Source: Candidatus Campbelliibacteriota bacterium | GTDB lineage: Bacteria > Patescibacteriota > Minisyncoccia > Phycocordibacterales > CSBR16-193 | Direction of reading: 5' to 3' | Length of the DNA: 50,195 nt | Assembly: GCA_007125155.1 (NCBI GenBank) | Contig: SLDR01000003.1 | Span: 1 to 50,195, forward strand | Shown here: in pieces, positions 18,482 through 29,975 of the stretch | How positions within the stretch are numbered: position 1 is the stretch's first letter | How the letters are laid out: the number at the start of each line of letters is the position of its first letter | Program-made: the position numbers and the translations under genes | Notes under the pieces: generated by a model | Database searches by the model: none | The model's input: the letters and a program-made list of their open reading frames with translations, nothing else | Told to the model about the DNA's origin: nothing

Positions 18482-21400
18482 ATGAAAACCAGTTCCTACA
18501 ATCAACAAAAACGAGCCACGATAAACGATTTCGACTCGATCACGCTGAAGCTGTCTTCACCGGAGCGGATCCAGTCTTGGTCCCATGGAGAGGTAACGAA
18601 ACCCGAGACCATAAATTATCGTACGCAAAGAAGTGAGAAGAACGGCCTCTTTGATGAGAAGATATTCGGTCCGGAAAAGGATTATGAATGTTACTGCGGA
18701 AAGTATCGAGGAATTCGTTACAAAGGGATCATATGTGAGAAGTGTGGGGTCGAGATAACCCGATCGGTGGTTCGCCGTGAACGTATGGGTCATATCAAGT
18801 TGGCTGTTCCGGTCGCCCATATTTGGTTTTTAAGGGGTATACCCTCAAGGATAAGTCTTATAATGGGGATTCCCATGTCGGACGTTGAAAAGGTAATGTA
18901 TTTCTCCGGTTATATAATTACCCATGTTGATGAAGATGAAAGGGCCAGGTTGTTGAAGGAGGTTGACTCAGAGTATAAGGCAAAGGTCAAGGATCTGGAT
19001 GTAAAAGAAAAGGAAGCTCTAAAAGAGAGGCTGGAGACGGCCAAGAAAGAGATAAAGAGCGTTCGTAAAGGAATGGTCCTTAATGAGATACAGTGCCACA
19101 AGTATTCGATGCGCTATGGATCATTGTTCGAGTCTGGTATAGGGGCTGAGGCCATTTATGAGATATTCAAGCAGATAGATCTTAAAAAACTCGAAGAGGA
19201 TCTTCTCTCAGAACACGAGAAGGCCGGCGCCGCTGAAAAGCTGAAGCTCACCAAGAGGCTTTCGTTGGTTCAGTCATTGATATCGGCCGATCTGAGACCG
19301 GAGTGGATGTTTCTTACTCACATCCCCGTCATACCTCCCGCCTTAAGGCCCATGGTTCCACTGGACGGTGGAAGATATGCCACTTCCGATGTTAACGATC
19401 TTTATCGTAGGGTTATAAACAGGAACAACAGACTTAAAAAATTAAAGGATATACAGGCACCGGAGGTTATCTTAAGAAATGAAAAACGTATTCTTCAGGA
19501 AGCTGTTGATGCTTTGATAGATAATTCAATGAGGCAGGGAAGCTCCCAGATCTCCGGACAGGCTCAAAAGATCGCCCTTAAATCACTTGCCGACAACCTT
19601 AAAGGAAAAAGAGGTATCCTGAGAAGGAGCTTGCTCGGTAAAAGAGTTGATTATTCAGGACGGTCGGTCATCGTTATAGGTCCGGAGTTGTCTCTGGACG
19701 AGTGCGGATTGCCCAAGCATATGGCCCTGGAACTTTTTAAACCTTTTGTTATATCGGGGATATTAAAGAGAGAGTTGGCCTATAACATAAGAGGAGCGAG
19801 CAGGCTGATAGAAGAGGGAACCCCGGAAGTTTGGGAGATATTGGAGAATGTCATAGAAGGGAAATATGTTCTTCTTAATCGTGCGCCAACTCTTCACCGT
19901 CTTGGTATGCAAGCCTTCAAGCCTCTATTGATAGAAGGTAACGCCATCCAGATACATCCATTGGTCTGTCCCGCATTTAATGCCGATTTTGACGGCGACA
20001 TGATGGCGGTTCATGTACCTCTTTCGGAAGAGGCTCAGTTCGAAGCTCGAGACATCATGGCCTCCGATAAGAACATACTTAAGCCCGGTAACGGTGATCC
20101 GATAATCAGTTCGAAGCTTCTCGACATAGTTTTGGGGTGTTACTGGATGACGAAGGTCCTTGAAGGCGAGAAAGGGGAAGGCCGTATCTTCGCAAGTCCC
20201 AATGAGGCCATAACCGCATATGACTTCGGTCACGTAGGTTTTAGAGCACGTATCAAGGTGCTTGCTTCCGACAAGCCAAAGTACAAACATTTCAACGAAG
20301 GTCTTTTTGAAACATCTGTTGGACGACTTTTCTTCAACAGTGTTCTTCCGAGTGATTTCCCTTACGTCAACGATGAGATAGACAGAAAGCGGATGGCGGG
20401 AATCGTGGACGACCTTATACAAACCTATGGTATAGAGAATATTCCTTCCATCATGGACAAGATAAAGGATTTCGGATTCAAGTATGCGACACATTCCGGA
20501 ATTACATGGGGAATAGATGAGGTTCGTATTCCTGAGAAGAAAGAAGAGGTGATCGCCGCTTCGAAAAGAGAATCCGACAGGGTTTTTGAGCATTATGAAA
20601 TGGGTCTGCTTTCAGCGAATGAAAGGATAAGAAAGAATATCGAGATATGGCATAAAGCTAAAAATGATGTCGAGGCTCTTTTGCCCGATACCTTCAAAAA
20701 TACGGACTCCGCATATGATATGTGGCAGTCCGGCGCCAGGGGATCTCTTTCTCAAATAACACAGATGGCCGGAATGAAAGGTCTGATCCAAAAGACGGCC
20801 GGAGACATAATGGAATTCCCGATCATCTCATGCAGTAAGGAGGGTCTAAGTCCGATCGAGTACTTCATAACGACCCACGGATCGAGGAAGGGCCAGACCG
20901 ATACCGCCTTAAAGACGGCACAGGCCGGTTATTTAACAAGAAGACTGTTCGATGTTGCACAAGATGTCATAGTCAGGGAAGAAGACTGCGGGACCAAGGA
21001 GGGTCTTTTGGTTAGCAAAAAGACGGCCTCCGGAATAAGTGATTCAATGGTCAAGGCCGTTAAAGGGAGATTCTTGGCTGAAGACGTCAAAGATTCTTCG
21101 GGAAAGACTCTTTTCAAGAAAGGCGAATTCATTGAAAAGGATGACGCGGTAGCCATAGAGGAAGCCGGAATAGAAGAGGTTCTGGTCTACTCTCCTCTTA
21201 CGTGTAAGAGCAGGCAGGGCATATGTGTAAAATGTTACGGCGTTGATTTCGGTAATAATAAGATAGTCGAGATCGGCGAAGCTGTCGGAACCGTTGCCGC
21301 TCAGGCCATAGGTGAACCCGGTACCCAGCTGACAATGCGTACCTTTCACGCCGGAGGCGCCGCCTCCGTCGGAGGCGACATCACTCAAGGTTTACCCAGG

Positions 21401-22183
21401 GTGGAAGAGGTGTTTGAAAAACGTCGACCTAAAAATCCGGCTATTGTTAGCCACGTAAGTGGTACGGTAATTGACATAAAAGAAAGTCAGAAAGGAAAGG
21501 TGATAACCGTTTTACCGGATATTTCGGACAAGAAATCGTCCTCCAGATCCAAGAGTGAGGTCGAACACACGGCGAGCCCCCTGAGGGTGGTTTTGGTAAA
21601 AGAAAACCAAAGAGTTGAAAAGGGAGACATAATGACAGACGGCTCGGCGGACCTTGATGAGCTTTTCAAATATGGTGGAAGGGACAGGACCCAGAATTAT
21701 ATCATTGATGAAATTAGCAAATTGTATGAACTTCAGGGAGAATCCGTCTCAAGAAAGCACATAGAGGTGGTGGTCAAACAGATGTTCTCCAGAATAAAGG
21801 TGAAGCAACCGGGAGATACCACTTTCATGCGCGGAGAGATAGTCGAAGAGGTCATTCTCGAAGATGAAAAGAAAAGAATAAAGGATGAGGGAGGAGAGGG
21901 AGTAAAAAGTGATCTCGTTGTCATGGGTATAACCGAGGTTGCTTTGACCAGAAGAAGCTTCCTTTCAGCCGCATCCTTCCAGAACACCACCAGAGTTTTA
22001 ACGGAGAGCGCGGTTCAAGGCAGGGAGGATAAATTAACGGGATTGAAGGAGAATGTTATTATTGGTCGCCTTATACCCGCCGGTACCGGTTTTGATGGAA
22101 GCCCGAAAGCGGAACGTGTTAGAAAACTTAAAGAGGAAATGATCGAGGCTCGGGAGGTTGGCGGAGACGAGGAAGGTGAATAA
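18482..22183 (+). CDS. rpoC: DNA-directed RNA polymerase subunit beta'
   Basis: CYCGKYRGIRYKGIICEKCGVE, LLGKRVDYSGRSVIVIGP, NADFDGDMMAVHVPLS. Confidence 0.99.
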   Translation: MKTSSYNQQKRATINDFDSITLKLSSPERIQSWSHGEVTKPETINYRTQRSEKNGLFDEKIFGPEKDYECYCGKYRGIRYKGIICEKCGVEITRSVVRRERMGHIKLAVPVAHIWFLRGIPSRISLIMGIPMSDVEKVMYFSGYIITHVDEDERARLLKEVDSEYKAKVKDLDVKEKEALKERLETAKKEIKSVRKGMVLNEIQCHKYSMRYGSLFESGIGAEAIYEIFKQIDLKKLEEDLLSEHEKAGAAEKLKLTKRLSLVQSLISADLRPEWMFLTHIPVIPPALRPMVPLDGGRYATSDVNDLYRRVINRNNRLKKLKDIQAPEVILRNEKRILQEAVDALIDNSMRQGSSQISGQAQKIALKSLADNLKGKRGILRRSLLGKRVDYSGRSVIVIGPELSLDECGLPKHMALELFKPFVISGILKRELAYNIRGASRLIEEGTPEVWEILENVIEGKYVLLNRAPTLHRLGMQAFKPLLIEGNAIQIHPLVCPAFNADFDGDMMAVHVPLSEEAQFEARDIMASDKNILKPGNGDPIISSKLLDIVLGCYWMTKVLEGEKGEGRIFASPNEAITAYDFGHVGFRARIKVLASDKPKYKHFNEGLFETSVGRLFFNSVLPSDFPYVNDEIDRKRMAGIVDDLIQTYGIENIPSIMDKIKDFGFKYATHSGITWGIDEVRIPEKKEEVIAASKRESDRVFEHYEMGLLSANERIRKNIEIWHKAKNDVEALLPDTFKNTDSAYDMWQSGARGSLSQITQMAGMKGLIQKTAGDIMEFPIISCSKEGLSPIEYFITTHGSRKGQTDTALKTAQAGYLTRRLFDVAQDVIVREEDCGTKEGLLVSKKTASGISDSMVKAVKGRFLAEDVKDSSGKTLFKKGEFIEKDDAVAIEEAGIEEVLVYSPLTCKSRQGICVKCYGVDFGNNKIVEIGEAVGTVAAQAIGEPGTQLTMRTFHAGGAASVGGDITQGLPRVEEVFEKRRPKNPAIVSHVSGTVIDIKESQKGKVITVLPDISDKKSSSRSKSEVEHTASPLRVVLVKENQRVEKGDIMTDGSADLDELFKYGGRDRTQNYIIDEISKLYELQGESVSRKHIEVVVKQMFSRIKVKQPGDTTFMRGEIVEEVILEDEKKRIKDEGGEGVKSDLVVMGITEVALTRRSFLSAASFQNTTRVLTESAVQGREDKLTGLKENVIIGRLIPAGTGFDGSPKAERVRKLKEEMIEAREVGGDEEGE

Positions 22184-22224
22184 GATAAAAACACCCGGCA
22201 ACTTTAAAAGTTGCTAAAAGTCTT

Positions 22225-23988
22225 ATGTCTTCAGACAAAGATCGCATAAAGGAGCTTCTTAATATAGCGGAGGTGGTAGGTGAATACGTTGAGTTGAGAT
22301 CCTCCGGTTCATATTATAAAGCAAACTGTCCTTTTCATAAGGAAAAAACACCATCTTTCATTGTGACCCCGGAAAGAGGGACTTACCATTGTTTCGGTTG
22401 CGGGGCTTCGGGAGATATCTTTTCATTCATTCAGGAGTTTGAAGGATTGGATTTTAGGGGCGCATTAAAGTTGTTGGGTGACAGAGCCGGAGTGGAGATA
22501 ACGGACACGAAGAATGACCCCTTTAAAGAAAAGAAAGATAGGTTGTTCATTGCCACTGAAGAGGCTACCAAGTTCTTTGAAAATAGTTTACTGAGCTCGA
22601 AAGAGGCTTTGAGGTATCTGAAAGATAGAGGTGTTACCGAAAAGACACGTAACGAGTGGAGATTGGGCTATACACCGGACGAATGGAGAGCTTTATACGA
22701 TCATCTGGGTAATAAAGGAATATCCGAGAAAGACATGGTTGATTCAGGGTTGATAAAGAAAAATAAGGGGAAGACCTATGACACTTTTAGGGGCAGACTG
22801 ATGTTTCCCATTAATGACGCTTCCGGTAACGTAATAGCTTTTTCCGGAAGAGCTCTTGTTCCCACCGATAAGGCTCCTAAATATTTAAACAGTCCGGATA
22901 CTGAGATATTTAATAAGTCTGAAGTTCTTTACGGATTAGATAAGGCCGGTCGCTCCATAAGGAGAGCGGGTTACGTGATCGTTGTGGAAGGTCAGTTCGA
23001 TCTTATAATGTCCCATCAGGCGGGTATCAAGAACACGGTGGCTCTTTCGGGAACTTCGGTCACAAAAGGGCACATAAGAAGATTGAGTAAGTCCACTAAA
23101 AACGTTCTACTGGCTTTTGATTCCGACGATGCGGGGATACGCTCGGCTTACAAAACGGCATTATTGGCTTTCAGCGAAGGAATGGATGTAAAAATAGCTA
23201 ACCTGCCCGCAGGTAAGGATCCGGCGGATTGTATAAAAGAAAGCGTACCCGATTGGAAAGAAATATTAAGGAACGCGTCTCATGCCATCCTGCACTCCAT
23301 AGATCACATCAAAGACTCTTTTCAGGAAAAAAGAAAACAGATAAAGGCTGTGAGAGATAACGTTTTTCCGATGCTTTTTTTGATAGAAAGTGAGATGGAC
23401 CGATCATACTTCCTCGGATCGATCGCGGACAAGTTAGATATTCCGATAAATGACGTTAAAGCTGATGCCGAAAGGTATATCGGAGGTAAGAAAGAGATCC
23501 TTCATCCGGAGATCGAGGTCGATAGAATGGGGAATATAAATGAACTGATAGACGGATCGGACATTCCGAAGGTTGAAAAGATAATAAAGCTTACCGCCGA
23601 TCTATTAAAGTGGCTGGAAGAGTCGGTCGAACCCGTATATCCCCCCGGTCGCTTAAGAGCCCAGATAGATTCTGCCGATCCCGAATTTGCCGAAAGGGTA
23701 TCAGAAGCGGAATCTAAAGCCGGACCGTTCGGCGGACCGGTGGAGTTGGAGATATACGATAAGCTTGACACCTCAGGCGTTGTGATTTATAGTAATGAAC
23801 TAGTGTTCCGTTATAAAACGGCCATACTGGAGGAAAAAATAAATAAATTACAAAAAAAGATAAAGGAAAGGTCCGGAGAAGACGATAACGATGAGAAGAT
23901 CCTATCGGACTTCCAGCAGTCTTCCCGGGAGCTTGATAGGATCCGTACGGAGAGAGAAAAAGAAGGAGTACGTTATATATTGGAATAA
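22225..23988 (+). CDS. dnaG: DNA primase
   Basis: [30 protein letters not shown] zinc finger; Toprim [12 protein letters not shown] and [10 protein letters not shown]. Confidence 0.97.
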   Translation: MSSDKDRIKELLNIAEVVGEYVELRSSGSYYKANCPFHKEKTPSFIVTPERGTYHCFGCGASGDIFSFIQEFEGLDFRGALKLLGDRAGVEITDTKNDPFKEKKDRLFIATEEATKFFENSLLSSKEALRYLKDRGVTEKTRNEWRLGYTPDEWRALYDHLGNKGISEKDMVDSGLIKKNKGKTYDTFRGRLMFPINDASGNVIAFSGRALVPTDKAPKYLNSPDTEIFNKSEVLYGLDKAGRSIRRAGYVIVVEGQFDLIMSHQAGIKNTVALSGTSVTKGHIRRLSKSTKNVLLAFDSDDAGIRSAYKTALLAFSEGMDVKIANLPAGKDPADCIKESVPDWKEILRNASHAILHSIDHIKDSFQEKRKQIKAVRDNVFPMLFLIESEMDRSYFLGSIADKLDIPINDVKADAERYIGGKKEILHPEIEVDRMGNINELIDGSDIPKVEKIIKLTADLLKWLEESVEPVYPPGRLRAQIDSADPEFAERVSEAESKAGPFGGPVELEIYDKLDTSGVVIYSNELVFRYKTAILEEKINKLQKKIKERSGEDDNDEKILSDFQQSSRELDRIRTEREKEGVRYILE

Positions 23989-24023
23989 TATCAAGTTTTT
24001 TAATATATATATATCAAATTTTT

Positions 24024-25379
24024 ATGCCGGCTAGGAAAAAACAAAATAAAAAAACAAGACCGACCACCAAGCCTTCCGTAAAAAAGAAGGCGAGCGGATC
24101 TGTTGGTTCAAAAAGTGGAAGGGTCAAGAAACCCAAGGCTTCGATGGCTAAAAAGAAGAGCGAAAGGGTGGTGAAAAAAAGAGGGACCGCAGTAAAGAAG
24201 AAGGTCGCGGTTAATAAAACAAAGGCTCGAAAAAAGCCCGTGGAGAAGAAAGAGAAAAGAGTCCTTGAAACTTCAGGAGTAATAAAAGAAGAGAAAATGT
24301 TAAAAGCCGGTACGGGCAAGATGGAAGATAAGATAGAAGAACTTTTGATCAAGGGAAGAGATAGGGGCTTTGTCAGTTTTGACGAGATCTTGAAGTATTT
24401 TCCGAACATAGAAGAGAATATAGGCATGCTGGAAGAGCTATATGAAAAGTTCGGTATTGCCGGTGTAGATGTTCTGGAAAGCGGAAACTTGTTGGATTCC
24501 AAAGAAGAGAATGAACTTTTGAGTAGAACCGGCAGGGAAGAAACATCCAGTGACTCCATTCAGATGTACTTGAGAGAGATAGGACAACATCCACTGATAA
24601 CCGGAGATCAAGAGAAAGAACTGGCCAGGCGGATAGAAGAGGGTGATGAAGACGCCAAAATGATACTTATGAAGTCCAATCTGAGGTTGGTGGTTTCGAT
24701 CGCAAAAAAGTATGTCGGTCGCAGTCCCGATCTGACCCTTCTCGATCTCATACAGGAAGGAAACCTGGGGCTGTTCAAGGCCGTTGAAAAATTTGATTGG
24801 AAAAAAGGTTACAAATTCTCAACTTACGCAACGTGGTGGATACGGCAAGCCATCACCCGTTCATTGGCCGATCAGTCAAGGACCATTCGGGTTCCGGTGC
24901 ATATGGTGGAGACCATCGCGAAGTATAAACAGGTTGTAAGGAGGCTTTCTCAGGATCTGGGACGTGACCCCTTACCTGAAGAGATAGCTACGGAAATGAA
25001 TGTCGATGTTGAAAAGATACATCACATAGAGAAGATAGACCAGAGCACCGTCTCTTTGGAAAGTCCGGTCGGTGACGATGACGATGGAAAGTCAACCTTG
25101 GGAAGTTTCATAGCCGACGATAAGATAATTTCTCCCGAACAGTCAACTTCCCGCAGAATAATTTCCGATCAGATAAAGGAAATACTTGACGATCTTCCGG
25201 AGAAAGAAAGGCGTATCCTTGAGATGAGACACGGACTCAAAGACAGCATCACCCATACTCTTGAGGAAGTGGGGCAGGAGTTCGGTGTCACTCGTGAGCG
25301 TATCCGTCAGATAGAAGCCAAGGCTCACGAGAAGATAAGGCAACATAAGAACATAGAAAGGCTAAAAAGTTATTATTAG
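24024..25379 (+). CDS. rpoD: Primary sigma factor (sigma70/RpoD) with Lys-rich N-terminal extension
   Basis: [60 protein letters not shown]. Confidence 0.97.
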   Translation: MPARKKQNKKTRPTTKPSVKKKASGSVGSKSGRVKKPKASMAKKKSERVVKKRGTAVKKKVAVNKTKARKKPVEKKEKRVLETSGVIKEEKMLKAGTGKMEDKIEELLIKGRDRGFVSFDEILKYFPNIEENIGMLEELYEKFGIAGVDVLESGNLLDSKEENELLSRTGREETSSDSIQMYLREIGQHPLITGDQEKELARRIEEGDEDAKMILMKSNLRLVVSIAKKYVGRSPDLTLLDLIQEGNLGLFKAVEKFDWKKGYKFSTYATWWIRQAITRSLADQSRTIRVPVHMVETIAKYKQVVRRLSQDLGRDPLPEEIATEMNVDVEKIHHIEKIDQSTVSLESPVGDDDDGKSTLGSFIADDKIISPEQSTSRRIISDQIKEILDDLPEKERRILEMRHGLKDSITHTLEEVGQEFGVTRERIRQIEAKAHEKIRQHKNIERLKSYY

Positions 25380-25424
25380 GATCGATCGGGAGAGGTTTCC
25401 AATATCAATTGAAAATATCTTTAT

Positions 25425-25453
25425 GAACGCACCTCGACCGGGTGCGTTCTTTT
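25425..25453 (+). terminator. Intrinsic terminator after rpoD
   Basis: GAACGCACC-TCGACCG-GGTGCGTTC followed by TTTT. Confidence 0.8.
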
Positions 25454-25561
25454 ATAAACAGGTGCCGTGGACTATATGCGTATGAAAACCGGATAAGGAT
25501 CAGACACCTTCACTCGGTGGATTAAACTTAAGGTAAGTTTCGGGTTATACTGTTATTTGAT

Positions 25562-28500
25562 ATGTCCGACCTGAAGGAAGTTTATAAAGAAAGATACAAG
25601 AGACTGAACGATCTCCAGAAGGAGGCCGTTGACAGCATAGAAGGACCCGTTATGGTTGTTGCCGGACCGGGAACGGGAAAAACCACGGTCCTTGTAATGC
25701 GTATAGCATCGATCCTTCTAAAGACCGATACGGATCCGGAGAATATCCTGGCTCTTACATATACGGAGAGCGGGGTTATTTCCATGAGAAAAGCACTTAT
25801 CGGGATCATCGGATCAGACGCGCATAAAGTGAAAATAAATACATTTCATGGTTTTTGTAACAGTTTGATCAATGATTTTCCTGAAGAATTCCCGGAAATC
25901 ATCGGTGCAAGACATATACCGGAATCGGAGCAGATATCTCTTATAGAAAAGATATTATCCGAAAATAACCTCTCGGTCCTCTCTCCCATGGGAGATCCTT
26001 CCTATTATGTCAATTCAGTTTTAAGATCAATAAACTCTTTAAAAAGAGAAGGGGCCGATCCGAGTATTTTCAAGGCAGAGGTCTTGAAAGAAGAGGAGGA
26101 ATTTTATAAAAGGGATGATATTTACAATACAAAAGGCAAGAACAAGGGAAGGATGAAGGGGGAGGCGTTAAAAACGGTAAAATTCTTTGAAAAGAACAAA
26201 GAGCTTGCAGAGGTCTTCAGACTTTACCGGGACCATTTAAAAAAAGAACATTGCTATGATTATGACGACATGATCTTGGTGGTTATAAATAAAATGGAGA
26301 AAGACAAGGAGTTCTCGGCCATGATCCAGGAAGAAAACCATTATGTCCTTGCTGATGAGCACCAAGATGCGAACGGCTCACAAAACAGGGTCCTAAAGGA
26401 GCTGGTGTCTTTACATGAGCAACCGAATATATTCATCGTTGGCGATGAGAAGCAAGCGATCTTCCGTTTCCAGGGAGCTTCTTTGAATAACTTTATGTAT
26501 TTCAGAGACCTTTATTCCGATATCAAGGTAATTTATTTGACCGAGAACTATCGGTCACAGCAGATAATTCTCGATGCCGCTCAAAAACTGATCAAAAGCG
26601 GAGGTTCCTTTGATGAAAGTATTCATAAAACCTTGAATGCCATGTCGGGCAGGGAAAGAAGACCGCTTCTCTTGAAAGAAGCCGGTTCGGTCTCGGAAGA
26701 GTCATTTTTCGTAGCTGAAAAAGTTTCAGATCTCATAAAAAAGGGCACTCCCCCGGGGGAGATAGCCGTTATTTACAGACAGCACAAAGATGCGACACCT
26801 TATGCGCGTGCCATGGATAAGATCGGTGTTCCTTATATAATAAGATCGGATAAAGATCTCTTAGAGGATCCTTATGTCAGGGATATGATCGATCTAATTG
26901 ATGCGTCCTGTGATCCGATCAACGACGAAAAGATCTTCAAGGCTCTTCATGGCGGGATCTTCGGTGTGGATCAGATCGACGTTCTAAAGGTTAGTCGCTA
27001 CGCATATTACGATCGTGCTTTGATGTCCGATGTCCTGGAGAACGAGGAGGAACTGGGAAGGGCCGGTGTTTCAAAGCCGGATAGTATGATAAAGGCATAT
27101 GCATCCATAAAGGAATGGAACGGGAGATCTTTTGATGTGGACATAATGTCGATCTTGGAAGAGATGGTTTATAACTCGGGTATCATCAATGAAATTTTAG
27201 GTTCCTCAAAAAGTGCCGTTTCATTGAACAGGATTAGGAATTTTTTCAAAGAAGCGGACAGGTTCGCCGGTGATTCGAAGAAGCCGTCCCTTTATTCTTT
27301 TGTTGAACATATAAGAACGATGGAATTTTACAAACTTCCCCTTAAGGGTTCAGATGCGTACTTTGACGGAAGAGTGGAGCTGATGACCGCCCACTCCGCC
27401 AAGGGTAGAGAGTTCGATCATGTTTTTGTTGTTAACGTTATTGATAAAAAATGGGGGAACGTTCGAAACAGAAACAACTTTCGTTTTCCGGCCAAATTTT
27501 CCGGAGCTTTCGATGTCGGAGATAATGAGGATGAAAGGAGGCTGTTTTATGTGTCTTTGACGAGGGCCAGGGAGAGAGTCTTTCTGACATTCTCAAGGTT
27601 TCGAGAAGATGGCAAAGAGCAGATACCATCGATGTTCATTGGCGATATCGAAGATCCCGGGATCCTTGATATCGAAACCACGGATCCCGGTAGTGTGGCT
27701 TTGGGGAAAATTGATCCTGAGTTTGCGTTCAAACCGGCTACATCCGCAGGTCCATCAATAGCCGATAGAGAATATATCGTCGGAACTTTTTTGGATCAAC
27801 CCCTATCGATAACGGCCGTTAATTCATATTTGGAATGTCCGTGGAAATATTTCTACAAAAATCTGATGCGTTTTCCCGGAACTTACACACTGAAGCAGAG
27901 ATTTGGAATGGCGGTTCATGAGAGCTTGAAAAGGTTCTTTGATCTGTACAAAGAAGAGGGTGACCCCGGAAAGGCATTTCTTCTGGAGTCCTTTAAGGAG
28001 GCGTTATCTCGTCAGGTTATTTCGCCGACGGATGAAGAGACCCTGTTTCAGAAGGGAGAGAAATGTTTAAAAGGTTATTACGATGAATACTCGGGAGAGT
28101 GGTCATCGGACATTTTGAACGAAAAAAGTATTAAGGATGTTTCTCTGAATATCGATCCTCTACCCAAACCCGTGATCTTGACCGGTAAGATCGACAAAAT
28201 AGAGGGCAACGGTGACTATACGGTGGTGGATTATAAAACCAGTAAACCCGTAAGCAGGAATGTGATAGAAGGAAAGACCAAAAATTCTGAGGGAAACATC
28301 AAGAGGCAGTTGATCTTTTACAAGCTTCTTGTCGATTCTTCTTTGGAAATAGAGGGTACGGTTTCCAGGGGAGTTATAGATTTTATTGAACCGAATGAAC
28401 GAGGTAATTATAAAAAAGAGGTATTCTTGATATCAAATGACGACGTTTACGACATTAAAGATATGATAGACAGGATGGTGAAAGAGGTATACTCTTTATC

Positions 28501-28600
28501 CTTTTGGGACAGATCCTGCGAGGAGGGTGATTGTGAGTATTGCGAAATGAGACGCAGAATGCATACCGGTTCCGGTTTCTATCCTAACCAAATTCGATAA
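25562..28600 (+). CDS. UvrD/Rep-type helicase fused to PD-(D/E)XK nuclease domain
   Basis: VAGPGTGKTTVLVMRI, YVLADEHQDANGSQ, TENYRS, LMTAHSAKGREFDHVFV, ERRLFYVSLTRARERVF, C-terminal YTVVDYKTSK and a CxxC patch. Confidence 0.93.
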   Translation: MSDLKEVYKERYKRLNDLQKEAVDSIEGPVMVVAGPGTGKTTVLVMRIASILLKTDTDPENILALTYTESGVISMRKALIGIIGSDAHKVKINTFHGFCNSLINDFPEEFPEIIGARHIPESEQISLIEKILSENNLSVLSPMGDPSYYVNSVLRSINSLKREGADPSIFKAEVLKEEEEFYKRDDIYNTKGKNKGRMKGEALKTVKFFEKNKELAEVFRLYRDHLKKEHCYDYDDMILVVINKMEKDKEFSAMIQEENHYVLADEHQDANGSQNRVLKELVSLHEQPNIFIVGDEKQAIFRFQGASLNNFMYFRDLYSDIKVIYLTENYRSQQIILDAAQKLIKSGGSFDESIHKTLNAMSGRERRPLLLKEAGSVSEESFFVAEKVSDLIKKGTPPGEIAVIYRQHKDATPYARAMDKIGVPYIIRSDKDLLEDPYVRDMIDLIDASCDPINDEKIFKALHGGIFGVDQIDVLKVSRYAYYDRALMSDVLENEEELGRAGVSKPDSMIKAYASIKEWNGRSFDVDIMSILEEMVYNSGIINEILGSSKSAVSLNRIRNFFKEADRFAGDSKKPSLYSFVEHIRTMEFYKLPLKGSDAYFDGRVELMTAHSAKGREFDHVFVVNVIDKKWGNVRNRNNFRFPAKFSGAFDVGDNEDERRLFYVSLTRARERVFLTFSRFREDGKEQIPSMFIGDIEDPGILDIETTDPGSVALGKIDPEFAFKPATSAGPSIADREYIVGTFLDQPLSITAVNSYLECPWKYFYKNLMRFPGTYTLKQRFGMAVHESLKRFFDLYKEEGDPGKAFLLESFKEALSRQVISPTDEETLFQKGEKCLKGYYDEYSGEWSSDILNEKSIKDVSLNIDPLPKPVILTGKIDKIEGNGDYTVVDYKTSKPVSRNVIEGKTKNSEGNIKRQLIFYKLLVDSSLEIEGTVSRGVIDFIEPNERGNYKKEVFLISNDDVYDIKDMIDRMVKEVYSLSFWDRSCEEGDCEYCEMRRRMHTGSGFYPNQIR

Positions 28601-28617
28601 AATGCCAAATCTGATCA

Positions 28618-29388
28618 TCAATGGAGAAGTATCGCATTTAGAACCTCCTTTATGATCTCTGCCGGAACCGATCCGTTGATCAAAAGTCTGTCGGAATTCG
28701 AAGGGATGAGAACAAGATCCGCCGGGATATCTCTTACCGTCTCCTTTATTCGTTCTTCTTGAGAAGAAGATAATCTTTCCGGAAGCAGTATTATTAAGAA
28801 GGGGGTCCTTTCCGCTCCGGAGGCCACAGCCTCTTGAATATTTCTTTGCACCTTATTCTTGTATCTCTCATCTTCAATGCAATTCGACAAGAATTCTGTC
28901 GAAACCCCGATCTTTTTAAGAGGTTGTTTGAGAAGTTCCGTATCCGTTCCGCCGTTCTTCGGGTCGGTGATATCGGTTTCTTGGATCATCCTGAGGTATT
29001 CCCAAAATACATGGTCATTGTGCTCTTCGGCAACACACTCCAGGGCCATGGCTTTTTTCTTTGATACACTATTTAAAACCGGAAGAGTTCGATACACCCA
29101 GGCGACCATTCCACTTTCACCGTAAAAGCTCATTATTCTATCCCTTTCTCTGGCGAAAGAGATGCAGAAAGAGCATTCCGTATCTGAATATTCGACAATT
29201 ATTATGTCGGCTTCGGGATTGCCTAGAATAGGCTCTTCCGGACTAATGGGAGATATGCCGGTGACCTCTTGAGATTTTTCGTTTCTATCGAAAAAGTTTA
29301 AGGACAGGTCGCTTGATTGAAGTATGGACCCGGAAACAATAAGTCCGGCTACGATTATGGATATTGGTATAAGTCTTTTATTCGTCAT
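28618..29388 (-). CDS. DsbA-family thiol-disulfide oxidoreductase, membrane anchored
   Basis: N-terminal TM, EYSDTECSFCISFARE (CxxC), ERTPFLII cis-Pro-like region. Confidence 0.85.
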   Translation of the reverse strand: MTNKRLIPISIIVAGLIVSGSILQSSDLSLNFFDRNEKSQEVTGISPISPEEPILGNPEADIIIVEYSDTECSFCISFARERDRIMSFYGESGMVAWVYRTLPVLNSVSKKKAMALECVAEEHNDHVFWEYLRMIQETDITDPKNGGTDTELLKQPLKKIGVSTEFLSNCIEDERYKNKVQRNIQEAVASGAERTPFLIILLPERLSSSQEERIKETVRDIPADLVLIPSNSDRLLINGSVPAEIIKEVLNAILLH

Positions 29389-29395
29389 AGGGTCA

Positions 29396-29401
29396 ATTAT
29401 A
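29396..29401 (-). promoter_or_regulatory. -10 element for the DsbA-family gene
   Basis: Minus strand: TATAAT-TGACCCT-ATG (7 nt); no convincing -35. Confidence 0.4.
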
Positions 29402-29975
29402 TCGGTAAAGTATGGGTCATGACACTGCCGTTCTTCTTCTCCCAGTCTGAAACTTCAATAGGTATGGTCTGGATCTTTTTGCCGTCGGCGTACTTAAGAA
29501 ATCCGTTTTTAAATGCGAACTCGTATATCTCTTTTGTTATTCTGACATCTTCCAGGCAATATTTTCGTATTTTTTCTATCTCTCCCTTCTCCCACCACTT
29601 TATAGCTTGCAATCCGTGCGAGATTTTCTTTTTTCCAAGGGTGGCTTCCGCAACATCATCCAGTTTCACCCTTCGCCCCGCTTTATTCTTTATTTCTTGC
29701 ATCAGGTCGATACTTTTAAGTATGGAGAGGTCGCCCGGATAATACGAGTTAAGTAAGGGAATATCGAAGTGGTTGGAGTTGTAGCCGATCAGTATGTCGG
29801 TATTCTCTATTCTTTCCCACAGCTTCCCGAATTCTTCTTCCATATATGAGTGGTAGGAGTTGTCCGTGAAATCATAAATTCCAACCAAAGATATATCAAG
29901 TTCCGCCGGATCGTTCGATTCGATGTCGTAGAAACTGTTCTTTGTCTCTATGTCGAATACTATTTTTCTTGCCAT
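29397..29975 (-). CDS. RNase H-fold 3'-5' exonuclease-like protein (YprB-like)
   Basis: MARKIVFDIETKNSF, LIGYNSNHFDIPLLNSY, CLEDVRITKEIYEF. Confidence 0.8.
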   Translation of the reverse strand: MARKIVFDIETKNSFYDIESNDPAELDISLVGIYDFTDNSYHSYMEEEFGKLWERIENTDILIGYNSNHFDIPLLNSYYPGDLSILKSIDLMQEIKNKAGRRVKLDDVAEATLGKKKISHGLQAIKWWEKGEIEKIRKYCLEDVRITKEIYEFAFKNGFLKYADGKKIQTIPIEVSDWEKKNGSVMTHTLPI

